In this document: in pieces, positions 45,879-54,857 of the stretch
Position numbering within the stretch: position 1 is the stretch's first letter
How the letters are laid out: each line of letters starts with the position of its first letter
DNA from: Paracoccaceae bacterium
GTDB lineage: Bacteria; Pseudomonadota; Alphaproteobacteria; Rhodobacterales; Rhodobacteraceae
Direction of reading: 5' to 3'
Length of the DNA: 64,000 nucleotides
Assembly (NCBI GenBank): GCA_022843025.1
Contig: JALHOL010000008.1
Coordinates: 124,001-188,000, forward strand
Notes under the pieces: generated by a model
Told to the model about the DNA's origin: nothing
What the model saw: the letters and a program-made list of their open reading frames with translations, nothing else
Databases searched by the model: none
Translations under genes and position numbers: made by a program

Positions 45879-46901
45879 ATGCCGGAAGACCACGATAAAC
45901 CGGAACCCTTGGGCCTATTCCTGCGCGCCGAAGAGGCCCCGCCCTTCGGCCCGACCGAACTGGTCGCGGGTCTGCTGGCGCTGGTCTGGGTGGTGGCGGT
46001 CATCGCCTATGCACTGATGGCGCCCGATGGAACATCGGGTGGCCTGCTGGGCCTGGTGATGACGTTGCTTGCCGTGTTCCTGCCGCTGGCGCTGATCTGG
46101 GCCGCCGTGACCACGCTGCGCTCCGTCCGCGTGCTGCGGGCCGAGGCCGCGCGCCTTCAGGCCACGGTGGATGCCATGCGCAACGCCTATCTCCTCAGCC
46201 AGCAGACGCAGGCCGCGATCAAGCCGGGCGTGGAACAGCGGCTGGAAGAGGTGGCGCAGGTTGCCCGCGAAACGGCGGGCGTTCTCGCCTCATTCCAGAC
46301 GCGGCGCGATCCCGGCCTGACCGTGCCGTCGGCGGATCGCAAGGCGGCGCTGGTGCCGCCGCCCCGCCCCGCGCCGCAGGATGAACAGCCCGCCCTCGCG
46401 CTTGGCACCCCGGCCGAGGATCTGCGCGCGCCCCTGTCAATCGGCGATTTCATCCGCGCGCTGAACTTTCCCGAAAACCCTGATGACCGCGAAGGGTTTC
46501 GCGCCCTTCGCCTTGCGCTGGAGGATCGCACCACCGCCAAACTGATCCGCGCCGCGCAGGATGTGCTGACACTGCTCAGCCAGGAAGGCATCTATATGGA
46601 TGACCTGACCCCGGAACGCGCCCGGCCGGAGTTGTGGCGCAAATTCGCCCAAGGCGAACGCGGCCGCGCCATCGCCGCGCTGGGCGGCATCCGGGATCGG
46701 TCCAGCCTTGCGCTGACCGGGGCAAGGATGCGCGAAGACCCGGTCTTTCGGGATGCGGGCCACCATTTCCTGCGCACCTTCGACAAGACGTTTCAGGAGT
46801 TCGAGAAGAACGCCTCTGACACCGACCTTGCCGAACTGGCCGACACGCGCACGGCGCGGGCCTTCATGCTGTTCGGTCGCGTGACAGGGACCTTCGACTA
46901 G
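45879..46901 (+). CDS. Membrane protein with coiled coil, unknown function (340 aa)
   Basis: I do not recognise this family. Two transmembrane helices (about residues 28-46 and 56-77) are followed by a coiled coil (VLRAEAARLQATVDAMRNAYLL) and a proline-rich linker. A helical cytoplasmic domain of about 160 residues starts near LSIGDFIRALNFPENPDD. It begins 29 bases after greA and is probably in the same transcript. The stop is followed after four bases by the first hairpin of a symmetric hairpin array. Confidence 0.75.
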   Translation: MPEDHDKPEPLGLFLRAEEAPPFGPTELVAGLLALVWVVAVIAYALMAPDGTSGGLLGLVMTLLAVFLPLALIWAAVTTLRSVRVLRAEAARLQATVDAMRNAYLLSQQTQAAIKPGVEQRLEEVAQVARETAGVLASFQTRRDPGLTVPSADRKAALVPPPRPAPQDEQPALALGTPAEDLRAPLSIGDFIRALNFPENPDDREGFRALRLALEDRTTAKLIRAAQDVLTLLSQEGIYMDDLTPERARPELWRKFAQGERGRAIAALGGIRDRSSLALTGARMREDPVFRDAGHHFLRTFDKTFQEFEKNASDTDLAELADTRTARAFMLFGRVTGTFD

Positions 46902-46905
46902 GAAA

Positions 46906-47019
46906 GCGAAATTTGACGCAAATTTCGCGCGCATTCCTGACGCAGGAATGCTGGCGCGCAGAATGCGCGCCTACGGAATTTGCGTCAAATTCCGTCGCGA
47001 AGTCTGCGTCAGACTTCGC
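46906..47019. repeat. Symmetric tandem hairpin array A (114 bp)
   Basis: Five hairpins stand two or three bases apart. A1 46906-46928 has arm GCGAAATTTG and loop ACG. A2 46931-46951 has arm GCATTCCTG and loop ACG. A3 46954-46970 has arm GCGCGCA and loop GAA. A4 46974-46994 has arm CGGAATTTG and loop CGT. A5 46997-47019 has arm GCGAAGTCTG and loop CGT. All arms are perfectly complementary to their partners. The array fills the space between the stop of the membrane-protein gene and the stop of convergent sua5. No T run follows, so it is not a standard terminator. Confidence 0.92.
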
Positions 47020-47984
47020 TAACCCCCAAACGAACCTCGCGGGGCCGCCGCCCGGCGCAGGCGATCATTGATCGCCCGCCCCAGCCCAACTTCCGGCACC
47101 GGGGCAAAGGCGATGCGCCCGCCTGCCCCTGCCAGCACATCCGCCGCGCGCAGCACGTGGAATAGCGTGGCCGCCGCCTCCACCAGATCGCCGCGTTCCG
47201 ATAGGGTCAGCGCAGCAGCAGGGCAGGGGCCGAACCCCACCCAGACCTCGCCCGGCTCCGGCACCGTCACGCCTAACCGCACCAGCGCACCGGGGGCATA
47301 GTGGCTAGCCAATTGTCCCGGCGCATTTGGCCGCGCGGCATCCCCCCCCGCCAGCAGGGCCACCCCCAGCGCCGCCTCCAGCGCCTCAACCGGCACCCCG
47401 CCGGGGCGCAGCAGGCTGGGCGGGCCGTCCAGCCCAAGGATGGTGGATTCCAACCCCACTGCACAGGCCCCGCCGTCCAGAATCCCCTCGATCCGCCCCG
47501 CCAGCCCCGCCCGCACGTGATCCGCCCGCGTGGGCGACACCTTCCCCGACGGGTTGGCCGAAGGCGCGGCCATCGGCCCGCCGAACGCCCGCAGCAGCGC
47601 CTGCGCCACCGGATGCGCGGGCACCCGGATCGCCACCGTCTTCAGCCCCGCCGTCACCAGCGGTGACAACCCCGCATCTGCGACCACCGGCAGCACCAAT
47701 GTCAACGGGCCCGGCCAGAACGCCGCTGCCACCGCCTCGGACCGGGCATCAAAGCGCGCAAACTGCCGTGCGGTTGCCACATCCGGCACATGCACGATCA
47801 GCGGGTTGAACCTTGGCCGCCCCTTGGCATCGAAAATCCGCGCCACCGCACGATCCGACCGCGCATCCCCGCCCAGCCCATAGACCGTCTCGGTCGGAAA
47901 GGCGACAAGCCCCCCGGTGCGCAGGATTTCTGCTGCGCGTGCAATCCCTTGGGGGCTATCGGTCAGGTCTTTGGTGGCAATCAT
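47019..47984 (-). CDS. sua5: L-threonylcarbamoyladenylate synthase (Sua5/TsaC type)
   Basis: The enzyme makes threonylcarbamoyl-AMP for t6A modification of ANN-decoding tRNAs. The 321-residue protein is the long Sua5 form. The YrdC domain comprises FPTETVYGLGGDA near residue 30, KGRPRFNPLIVHV and the TVAIRVPAHP/SANPSGK segments, followed by a C-terminal Sua5 domain (SHYAPGALVRLG). The ATG at 47984 fits the family start; an upstream extension has no similarity. Its stop codon adjoins hairpin array A. Confidence 0.94.
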   Translation of the reverse strand: MIATKDLTDSPQGIARAAEILRTGGLVAFPTETVYGLGGDARSDRAVARIFDAKGRPRFNPLIVHVPDVATARQFARFDARSEAVAAAFWPGPLTLVLPVVADAGLSPLVTAGLKTVAIRVPAHPVAQALLRAFGGPMAAPSANPSGKVSPTRADHVRAGLAGRIEGILDGGACAVGLESTILGLDGPPSLLRPGGVPVEALEAALGVALLAGGDAARPNAPGQLASHYAPGALVRLGVTVPEPGEVWVGFGPCPAAALTLSERGDLVEAAATLFHVLRAADVLAGAGGRIAFAPVPEVGLGRAINDRLRRAAAPRGSFGG

Positions 47985-48141
47985 GGCCCATGACCTCGCG
48001 CGTGACGCTGCGTAGGGGTTGAGAAGGGGCAAACGGTCTGTAAACCTTTGCGGGTCAGGAGCCATTACCCGTCACGGCCCGCTTTGCCAAGCGTCCCGCC
48101 TGTGCCGCAGCCCGGCCCCCGGCATGTCAGAGGATCGACCC

Positions 48142-49845
48142 ATGCCCTACCGCGCCCCCCTTGCCGATTACGACCTGTTGCTCACCCATGTGCTGGGGTA
48201 TGGGCGCGTCGCCGCCACCCCGCGTTTTGCGGATGCCGGCGTGGACACCGCCACCGCCGTGCTGGCCGAGGCCGGGCGTCTGGCGGAAAGCGTGCTGGCA
48301 CCGCTGAACCGCACGGGCGACAAGCAGGGCGCAAGGCTGGAAAACGGCGTCGTCCGCACCCCGCCCGGCTTCGCAGAAGGCTACCGCGCGATTGCACAGG
48401 GCGGCTGGGTCGGCATGGCCGCCGCGCCCGACAATGGCGGCATGGGCCTGCCCATGACGCTGGCCACGGCGGTGAATGAGATGATGTCGGGGGCCTGCCT
48501 TGCCCTTCAGATCAATCCCCTGCTGACCCAGGGCCAGATCGAGGCGCTGGAACATCACGGATCAGACGCGATCCGCGCGGTGTATCTGCCCAAGCTCACC
48601 TCGGGCGAATGGGGCGGCACGATGAACCTGACGGAACCGCAGGCCGGGTCTGATGTCGGCGCGCTGCGCACCCGTGCCGAACCGCGTGGCGATGGCAGCT
48701 ATGCCATCACCGGGCAAAAGATTTACATCAGCTGGGGGGATGCGGATTTCATGCCGAATATCTGCCATCTGGTGCTGGCCCGCCTGCCCGATGGTGCGCC
48801 GGGTTCGGCAGGGATCAGCCTGTTTCTGGTGCCGAAGTTCCTGCCCGATGCGGATGGCAATCCGGGGCCACGCAACAGCCTTTCGGTCGTCGGCCTTGAA
48901 CACAAGCTGGGCCTGCACGGCAGCCCGACCTGTGTGATGCAATATGATGGCGCGCAGGGCTGGCTTGTGGGGGAACCGCATAAGGGCCTGGCCGCAATGT
49001 TCACCATGATGAACAACGCCCGGCTTGGTGTGGCGGTGCAGGGCGTTGGCATCGCTGAGGCTGCCTTCCAGCACGCGCTGGCCTATGCCGAAGGCCGCGT
49101 TCAGGGACGCACCCCCACGGGCCGCGCTCCGATCACCGATCATGCCGATGTGCGCCGGATGCTTGCGCGGATGCGGGCACAGGTCTTCTCGGCCCGGGCC
49201 ATCGCGCTGTCTTGCGCCGTGGCCATCGACATGGCCCGCGCCACCGATGCCCCCGAATGGCACGCCCGCGCCGCCCTGCTGACCCCTATCGCCAAGGCCT
49301 ATGGCACCGATACCGGCAATGAGGTGGCGCATCTGGGCATCCAGATTCATGGCGGTATGGGCGTGATCGAAGACACAGGCGCCGCGCAATTCGCCCGCGA
49401 TGTGCGCGTGACCACGATTTACGAAGGCACCAACGGCATTCAGGCGATGGATCTTGTCGCCCGCAAGATGGCCGATGGCGGCAGTGCCGCGATGGCCCTG
49501 ATCGATGAGGTGCAGGCCGGATCCGAAGCCGCCCGCGCCACGCATCCCGATCTGGCCGGCGAAGTCTGGCAGGCGGCCGAAGCCTTGCGCGACGCCACCG
49601 ATGCCCTGCTGCGCCAGGACATGACCGACCGCTTCGCTGGGGCCGCGCCCTATCTGCGGGCCTTTGCCCTGCTGCTGGGCGCAGACGCGCATCTGCGCGC
49701 TGCCCATGCCACCGGTGGCGCACGCTCTGCGCTGGCCCGCGTGGCGATCCGCCGCCTGTTGCCCGAACACACGGCCCTGCTGGCCGAGGCGCGCGAAGGC
49801 GCGGCGCAGCTTTACGCCCTGTCGCCCGAGGATCTGGCGGCGTGA
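48142..49845 (+). CDS. Acyl-CoA dehydrogenase (DmdC/AcdA-like long type, 567 aa)
   Basis: This FAD enzyme introduces a double bond into an acyl-CoA and passes electrons to ETF. The long form with an extra C-terminal helical domain resembles 3-methylmercaptopropionyl-CoA dehydrogenase DmdC, but other acyl-CoAs are possible. The FAD-binding GTMNLTEPQAGSDVGAL near residue 160 and the catalytic-glutamate region TTIYEGTNGIQAMD near residue 430 are intact. The ATG at 48142 follows AGAGGA. The stop overlaps the next gene by four bases. Confidence 0.9.
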   Translation: MPYRAPLADYDLLLTHVLGYGRVAATPRFADAGVDTATAVLAEAGRLAESVLAPLNRTGDKQGARLENGVVRTPPGFAEGYRAIAQGGWVGMAAAPDNGGMGLPMTLATAVNEMMSGACLALQINPLLTQGQIEALEHHGSDAIRAVYLPKLTSGEWGGTMNLTEPQAGSDVGALRTRAEPRGDGSYAITGQKIYISWGDADFMPNICHLVLARLPDGAPGSAGISLFLVPKFLPDADGNPGPRNSLSVVGLEHKLGLHGSPTCVMQYDGAQGWLVGEPHKGLAAMFTMMNNARLGVAVQGVGIAEAAFQHALAYAEGRVQGRTPTGRAPITDHADVRRMLARMRAQVFSARAIALSCAVAIDMARATDAPEWHARAALLTPIAKAYGTDTGNEVAHLGIQIHGGMGVIEDTGAAQFARDVRVTTIYEGTNGIQAMDLVARKMADGGSAAMALIDEVQAGSEAARATHPDLAGEVWQAAEALRDATDALLRQDMTDRFAGAAPYLRAFALLLGADAHLRAAHATGGARSALARVAIRRLLPEHTALLAEAREGAAQLYALSPEDLAA

Positions 49846-50894
49846 AAGACGCCCCCGAAAGCGAGTCTGGCATCCGCCACCCCTTTGCCACCCCCCCGGC
49901 CGAGGGTGAGGCAACAGAGGTCGCCCCCGGGATCCTTTGGCTGCGGCTGCCGCTGCCCATGGCGCTGGATCATGTGAATGTCTATGCGCTGGACGATGGT
50001 GATGGCTGGACCATCGTTGATACCGGCTTTGCCTCGAACCGCGCCCGCGCGATCTGGCAGCGCCTGCTGGAGGGCCCGCTTGCCGGGCGGCCCGTGAAAC
50101 GGGTGATCGTCACCCATTACCACCCCGATCACATCGGCCTTGCCGGGTGGTTTCAGGCGCAGGGCGCGGAACTGGTCACAACGCGAACAAGCTGGCTTTA
50201 TGCCCGGATGCTGGTGCTGGATGAACACGCGCTGCCCTTGCCGCAAGCGGTGGAGTTTCAGCGCCGCGCCGGGGTATCCGAGGCGCGGCTGCACAGCTAT
50301 GCCACCACCCGGCCCTTTAATTTTGCCGATGTCGTGGCCCCGCTTCCCCCCGGTTTCACCCGGATCAAGGACGGCGACACGATCACCGCCGCAGGTCGCC
50401 GCTGGCGCGTGCGCTGCGGCGATGGCCACGCGCCGGAACACGCCACGCTCTGGTCGATGGACGATGCGCTGATCCTTGGCGGGGATCAGCTTCTGCCGGG
50501 CATCTCTGCCAATATCGGTGTCTATCCGACCGAACCCGATGCAGACCCGCTTTCCGAATGGCTGGACAGCTGCACCCGCCTTTCTGCCTTTACAACGGAC
50601 GATCAACTTGTCCTGCCCGGCCACAAACTGCCCTTTACCGGGCTGCCCCTGCGCCTGCGCCAGATGGCCGAAAACCACGAATCCGCGCTGGCCCGCCTGA
50701 TGGATCACCTTGCCACCCCGCAGGTCGCCGCCGATTGCTTTCTGCCGCTGTTCAAACGCCAGATCGATGGGCCGGAATTCGGCATGGCGCTGGTCGAATC
50801 GGTGGCGCATCTGAACTGCCTGTTGCAGCGCGGGCGCGTCTTTCGCAGGCTGAACGCACAGGGCGCGTGGCTTTGGCAGCGCCTTCCGGGCTGA
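49842..50894 (+). CDS. MBL-fold metallo-hydrolase (350 aa)
   Basis: The beta-lactamase-fold hydrolase has the metal motif THYHPDHIGLAG near residue 90 (HxHxDH form) with further ligands in GDGHAPEHATLW near 190 and LPGHKLPF near 265. It is a long form with a C-terminal winged-helix-like domain. The GTG start overlaps the acyl-CoA dehydrogenase stop (GTGA), so the two are co-translated. The coupling suggests a thioesterase- or lactonase-like role in the same degradation pathway, which is an inference. Confidence 0.88.
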   Translation: MKDAPESESGIRHPFATPPAEGEATEVAPGILWLRLPLPMALDHVNVYALDDGDGWTIVDTGFASNRARAIWQRLLEGPLAGRPVKRVIVTHYHPDHIGLAGWFQAQGAELVTTRTSWLYARMLVLDEHALPLPQAVEFQRRAGVSEARLHSYATTRPFNFADVVAPLPPGFTRIKDGDTITAAGRRWRVRCGDGHAPEHATLWSMDDALILGGDQLLPGISANIGVYPTEPDADPLSEWLDSCTRLSAFTTDDQLVLPGHKLPFTGLPLRLRQMAENHESALARLMDHLATPQVAADCFLPLFKRQIDGPEFGMALVESVAHLNCLLQRGRVFRRLNAQGAWLWQRLPG

Positions 50895-51000
50895 ACACCC
50901 CCGCTTGTGCGGCAATCCGGCACCCCTTGCTGCGCCGTAAGGCGTGACATGGATACATGAATCGGCTATCTCGCCGGAAAGACGAAGAAAGGGAACCGAA

Positions 51001-51147
51001 ATGGCCGATCACAAGAGCGACTTCAAACCCGGCAGCATGGATATCCGCGCGCAGGAAAAGACCTTCGCCGGTTTCCTCAAGTTCACGCAATGGGGCGTGG
51101 TGATCATCATCGCGATCCTGATCTTCATGGCGCTTGCCAACGCCTGA
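51001..51147 (+). CDS. aa3-type cytochrome c oxidase subunit IV (48 aa)
   Basis: The protein is MADHKSDFKPGSMDIRAQEK followed by one membrane helix (WGVVIIIAILIFMALA). It matches the small fourth subunit of bacterial aa3 oxidases of Rhodobacter and Paracoccus. The ATG at 51001 follows AGGGAACCGAA. The main oxidase genes are elsewhere. Deletion of this subunit in relatives has little effect on oxidase activity as I recall. Confidence 0.93.
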   Translation: MADHKSDFKPGSMDIRAQEKTFAGFLKFTQWGVVIIIAILIFMALANA

Positions 51148-51189
51148 CCGGACCTGGCGGATTTTCAGCCCAACTTATTGGATCATCCC

Positions 51190-51798
51190 ATGCTGCGCGC
51201 TTTTCTTTCCCTTCTCGCGCTTCTGACCCTTGCGGCCTGCGGGGCAGAGCCTGTCTGGGCACCGGAAGAGCGGGTTCAGGCCGCGCGCTATGTGCATGAT
51301 GGCCCGCCGTCAATCTCCCTGTTCACGGTGATCAACAACCGCTCCAATGCCGGGGCGCATAGCGGGCTGATGATCAACGGGACAGAGCGGATCATGTTCG
51401 ATCCGGCCGGGACGTGGCAGCATCCGCGCATCCCGGAACGCAATGATGTGCATTACGGTATCACGCCCCGCATCGTGAATTTCTACATCGACTATCACGC
51501 CCGCGAAACCTTCCGCGTGGTGGAACAGACGGTCATCGTATCGCCCGGCGTGGCTGCGCTCGTGGCCCAGCGGGCCAAGGCCTATGGCGCGGTGCCAAAG
51601 GCGCAATGCGCCAAGTCGGTGACGGAAATCCTGCGCGGCGTGCCGGGGTTCGAAAACGTGCGGTCCAGCTGGTACCCCAACAAGATCATGGATGATTTCG
51701 CCAAGATCCCCGGCGTCACCACCCGCGTGATCCGTGATGAGGATGCCGACAAGAACCACGGCGTGTTGCTGGTGCAGGCAGGCGAAGCGCCGATCTGA
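51190..51798 (+). CDS. Putative lipoprotein, conserved in Rhodobacteraceae (202 aa)
   Basis: The ATG at 51190 encodes MLRAFLSLLALLTLAACGAE with Cys17 as lipidation site. The mature part contains NNRSNAGAHSGLMING and HPRIPERNDVHYGITPR, which look like a NlpC/P60-like or DUF4105-type permuted papain pattern (Cys near 147, His near 61 and 82), though I cannot confirm a catalytic triad. It follows the oxidase subunit gene by 42 bases. Confidence 0.75.
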   Translation: MLRAFLSLLALLTLAACGAEPVWAPEERVQAARYVHDGPPSISLFTVINNRSNAGAHSGLMINGTERIMFDPAGTWQHPRIPERNDVHYGITPRIVNFYIDYHARETFRVVEQTVIVSPGVAALVAQRAKAYGAVPKAQCAKSVTEILRGVPGFENVRSSWYPNKIMDDFAKIPGVTTRVIRDEDADKNHGVLLVQAGEAPI

Positions 51799-51820
51799 CC
51801 CGGCGATCTAACCCGCCCAT

Positions 51821-52147
51821 CTAACCCACCGTCGCCAGCAGCGCATAGAGCGTGGCACCCCCCGCCAGGATGGCGGCCATGGTGCTGCGCGTGGCCATCC
51901 CCACTGCCAGCGTCACCAGCGCCGCCGCCAGCCGCGCGGGATCTGTCTCACCCCCTGTCGCGGGCGGCCACAGCACACCGGGTGCCACCAGCGCGGGCAG
52001 CACTGCCACCGCCGTATAGCGCAGCGCCCGCGTCAGCCAGACGGGCAGGGGCCTTGTCCCCAGCGTCCCCAGAAATGAGAACCGAATGGCATAGGTTCCC
52101 AACGCCAGCGCGGGCATGACGATCCAGAAGGTGGATTTGTCGATCAT
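51821..52147 (-). CDS. azlD: AzlD-type branched-chain amino acid export subunit
   Basis: This 108-residue four-helix inner-membrane protein is the small partner of AzlC. The helices start MIDKSTFWIVMPALALGTYA and include RYTAVAVLPALVAPGVL. AzlCD pairs export branched-chain amino acids or related compounds. The ATG at 52147 overlaps the azlC stop by four bases. Confidence 0.9.
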   Translation of the reverse strand: MIDKSTFWIVMPALALGTYAIRFSFLGTLGTRPLPVWLTRALRYTAVAVLPALVAPGVLWPPATGGETDPARLAAALVTLAVGMATRSTMAAILAGGATLYALLATVG

Positions 52148-52845
52148 CCCCGCCGCTCCAGCCGCTGTTCCAGCATGGCACCTGCGGCCATCGCCACCCC
52201 TGCCGCGATCAGCAGCCCAGTGCCCCAGGGCAAACCCGCCAGCAGGAGCGACAACAGGATCGACACCCCCGCCGCCGCCAGATGCGGCAGACTGCGCAGC
52301 ATCGGCGCGACCATCGCCAGAAAGGTGATCGGCAGCGCGAAATCCAGCGCATATTGGGGCGGTATCGCCTGCCCGATCATCCCGCCCGCCAGCGATGCCA
52401 GAAACCACAGCGGCGCCACCGCCACCACCGCGCCAAAGAACACCGCGTGCTTTTCTGCAGCCGTCATGGTGGGGTTGCGGTCAATCTCGGCCACTGTGGT
52501 GGCAAAGCTCTGATCCACCAGAAAATAGGCCATCAGCGCCCGCGACCGCAGCGGCAGCGTGCCGAAATGCGGGGCCAGCGTGACCGAATACATCACCATC
52601 CGCAGGTTCACCGCCAAAGCCGTGGCCAGCACCACCAGCACCGGCGCATTCTCCTGCATGGTCTGCAAGGCGGCGAATTGCGATGCGCCCGCAAAGACCG
52701 ACACGGAAAACAGCATGGTTTCAAACACGTTCAGCCCGGCCTCTGTCGCCACCACCCCGAACAGCAGCGCAAAGGGGCCGACGACAATCGTCATCGGCAG
52801 AGCGGCAAACAGGCCACGAAGAAAAGCCTTGCGGGTGGGTGACAT
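52144..52845 (-). CDS. azlC: AzlC-type branched-chain amino acid export permease
   Basis: The 233-residue permease has the AzlC signature GPFALLFGVVATEAGL near residue 25, GASQFAALQ near 52 and NLRMVMYS near 80. The ATG at 52845 is the usual family start; an ATG eight codons upstream is possible and neither has a strong ribosome binding site. It is divergent from mobA, with about 70 bases between the starts. Confidence 0.92.
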   Translation of the reverse strand: MSPTRKAFLRGLFAALPMTIVVGPFALLFGVVATEAGLNVFETMLFSVSVFAGASQFAALQTMQENAPVLVVLATALAVNLRMVMYSVTLAPHFGTLPLRSRALMAYFLVDQSFATTVAEIDRNPTMTAAEKHAVFFGAVVAVAPLWFLASLAGGMIGQAIPPQYALDFALPITFLAMVAPMLRSLPHLAAAGVSILLSLLLAGLPWGTGLLIAAGVAMAAGAMLEQRLERRG

Positions 52846-52914
52846 GCGCGCCTGCGCTTTACCTTGCATGAGCTTCGGCTTAGGCCATTGGTCAGCAAAG
52901 CGGAAGGGCGCATC

Positions 52915-53505
52915 GTGCGGATATTCGGGGTGATCCTTGCAGGCGGGCAGGGCCGGCGGATGGGCGGGGCCGACAAGGCCATGCTTGCCCTTGCCGGGCG
53001 GCCGCTGATCGCCCATGTCACCGACCGGCTGGAACCGCAGGTGGAACGTCTGGCCATCAGCGCGAATGGCGATGCGGCCCGTTTCGCTGCCCTGCGCCTG
53101 CCCGTGCTGGCCGATCTGCGATCTGAGGGGCCGCTGTCGGGCATCCTGTCGGCTCTGGACTGGGCCGCGCCACTCGGCGCGACCGCCGTGGTGTCGGCCC
53201 CCGTCGATGCACCTTTCCTGCCGCCTGATCTGGTGCCGCGCCTGATCCTTGCCGGGGAAACCGCCCACGGCTGCGCGCTTGCCCGCTCGGGCGGGAATGA
53301 CCACCCGACCTTCGGCCTGTGGCCTGTTGCCCTGCGCGACCCCCTGCGCGCTTTCCTTGCCAGTGGCGAAAAACCCCGCGTCCGCAGCTTTGCCGATGCC
53401 CAGAACGCCGCCCGTGCCGATTTCCCCGATGACGGGGCCTTTGCCAACCTTAACACGCCAGAAGACCTTGCCGCCGCCGCCACCCGCATCGGGGGCATGG
53501 GATGA
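52915..53505 (+). CDS. mobA: Molybdenum cofactor guanylyltransferase
   Basis: MobA transfers GMP to molybdopterin to form the MGD cofactor. The 196-residue protein has the nucleotide-binding LAGGQGRRMGGADKAMLALAG at residues 7-27, PVLADLRSEGPLSGILSAL near 62 and VSAPVDAPFLPPDL near 95. The start is GTG at 52915 with GGAAGGG upstream. The stop overlaps the mobB start by four bases. Confidence 0.95.
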   Translation: MRIFGVILAGGQGRRMGGADKAMLALAGRPLIAHVTDRLEPQVERLAISANGDAARFAALRLPVLADLRSEGPLSGILSALDWAAPLGATAVVSAPVDAPFLPPDLVPRLILAGETAHGCALARSGGNDHPTFGLWPVALRDPLRAFLASGEKPRVRSFADAQNAARADFPDDGAFANLNTPEDLAAAATRIGGMG

Positions 53506-54857
53506 AGGTTTACGGCGTCATCGGGTGGAAGAATTCGGGCAAGACCAGCCTGATGGAACGGCTGGTCACGGATATCACCGGGCGCGGCTTTTCCGTCTCG
53601 ACTGTCAAGCATGTCCATCACGCGGTGGACCTTGATCAACCCGGCAAAGACACCTTTCGCCACCGTCAGGCCGGCGCGCGCGAGGTGGTGCTGGCCTCAA
53701 AAGACCGCTTCGCCCTGATGGTGGAACATCGCGGCCCGGAACCGGACCTTGCCGCCGTGCTGGCCCGCTTGGCCCCCGTCGATCTGGTGCTGGTCGAAGG
53801 ATACAAGCGCGACAGCCACCAGAAAATCGAGGTCTGGCGCAGCGAGACCGGGCAAAACATGATTCAGCCCGGCGATCCCCTGATCCGCGCCGTGGCCACA
53901 GATGCAACCGGCCTTGCCCTCACGGTGCCGGTGCTGGACCTGAACGACACCGCCGCCGTTGCCGATTTCATCCTTGCTGAAACGGGCCTTGCCTCCCCCC
54001 GTTTCGACACCGTCGCCATTGTCGACTGGTCCGCTACCAACGGGCCCTCACCCGCCAAACCTTCGGCCGATGCCATCTGGATCGGCACCGCCACCGCGCA
54101 GGGCGAAACCGCGCAGTATTTCCGGACACGGGCCGAGGCAGAGGCGCATCTGGCCACCCTTATCGCCACGGAACAGGCCGCCAACCGCCGCCTGCTGGTG
54201 GGTTTTGATTTCCCGATGGGCTATCCCACCGGATTTGCCGCCCGCCTGACCGGGCAGGCAGACCCCCGCGCCATCTGGCGCTGGCTGGCCGATCACATCA
54301 CCGATGATGCCAACCGCAACAACCGCTTTGCCGTTGCCGATGCGATCAACGCAGGCATCGGCAACGGCCCCTTCTGGGGCCGTCCCGCCGGACTGAACCT
54401 GCCGCATCTGCCGGAACGCAAGGCCGTGGACTACCCCGCCCTCGGCCTGCCCGAACGCCGGGCGGCGGAAACCCATGTCCCCCGCGCGCAGCCCGTGTGG
54501 AAACTCTTCACCACCGGCTCTGTCGGGTCACAGGCGCTGATGGGGCTGCCCATGATCCACCGGCTGTCGCAAACCCCCGGCACCGCCGTCTGGCCTTTTG
54601 ATCCTGTCCTCACTGCCCGCGTCGTGCTGGCCGAGGTTTATCCTTCGCTCCTTGCCCCGCTGGTGGCGCAGACCCCCGGCATCAAGGATGCCGCGCAGGT
54701 CACGCTTCTTGCCCGCGCGCTGTTTCGGCTTTCGGCGCAAGGCGGCCTTGCGCCCCTTCTCACCCCGCCAAACCTGCCCGAAATCGCCGAGGAAGGCTGG
54801 ATCCTTGGCGCGGGCCACGCGGCGGCCTTGCTTGCTGCTGCGGGGCAAATGCCATGA
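53502..54857 (+). CDS. mobB: MobB fused to a C-terminal domain of unknown function (451 aa)
   Basis: Residues 1-165 form MobB, a GTP-binding helper of MobA: the P-loop GWKNSGKTSLMERL is at residues 8-21, KHVHHAVDLDQPGKDT near 36 and LVEGYKRDSHQKIEV near 100. Residues 166-451 are an additional domain beginning FDTVAIVDWSATNGPSPAKP, absent from ordinary MobB, which is about 170 residues. Its opening strand with an aspartate and the VGFDFPMGYP segment look like an RNase-H-like nuclease or DUF429-type fold, but I cannot confirm it. The frame is continuous with uniform codon use. Confidence 0.88.
   Translation: MKVYGVIGWKNSGKTSLMERLVTDITGRGFSVSTVKHVHHAVDLDQPGKDTFRHRQAGAREVVLASKDRFALMVEHRGPEPDLAAVLARLAPVDLVLVEGYKRDSHQKIEVWRSETGQNMIQPGDPLIRAVATDATGLALTVPVLDLNDTAAVADFILAETGLASPRFDTVAIVDWSATNGPSPAKPSADAIWIGTATAQGETAQYFRTRAEAEAHLATLIATEQAANRRLLVGFDFPMGYPTGFAARLTGQADPRAIWRWLADHITDDANRNNRFAVADAINAGIGNGPFWGRPAGLNLPHLPERKAVDYPALGLPERRAAETHVPRAQPVWKLFTTGSVGSQALMGLPMIHRLSQTPGTAVWPFDPVLTARVVLAEVYPSLLAPLVAQTPGIKDAAQVTLLARALFRLSAQGGLAPLLTPPNLPEIAEEGWILGAGHAAALLAAAGQMP

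Noticed and set aside
46954-46970. Central GCGCGCA hairpin considered as a separate terminator
   Set aside because: No T run, and its position and spacing make it the centre of array A.
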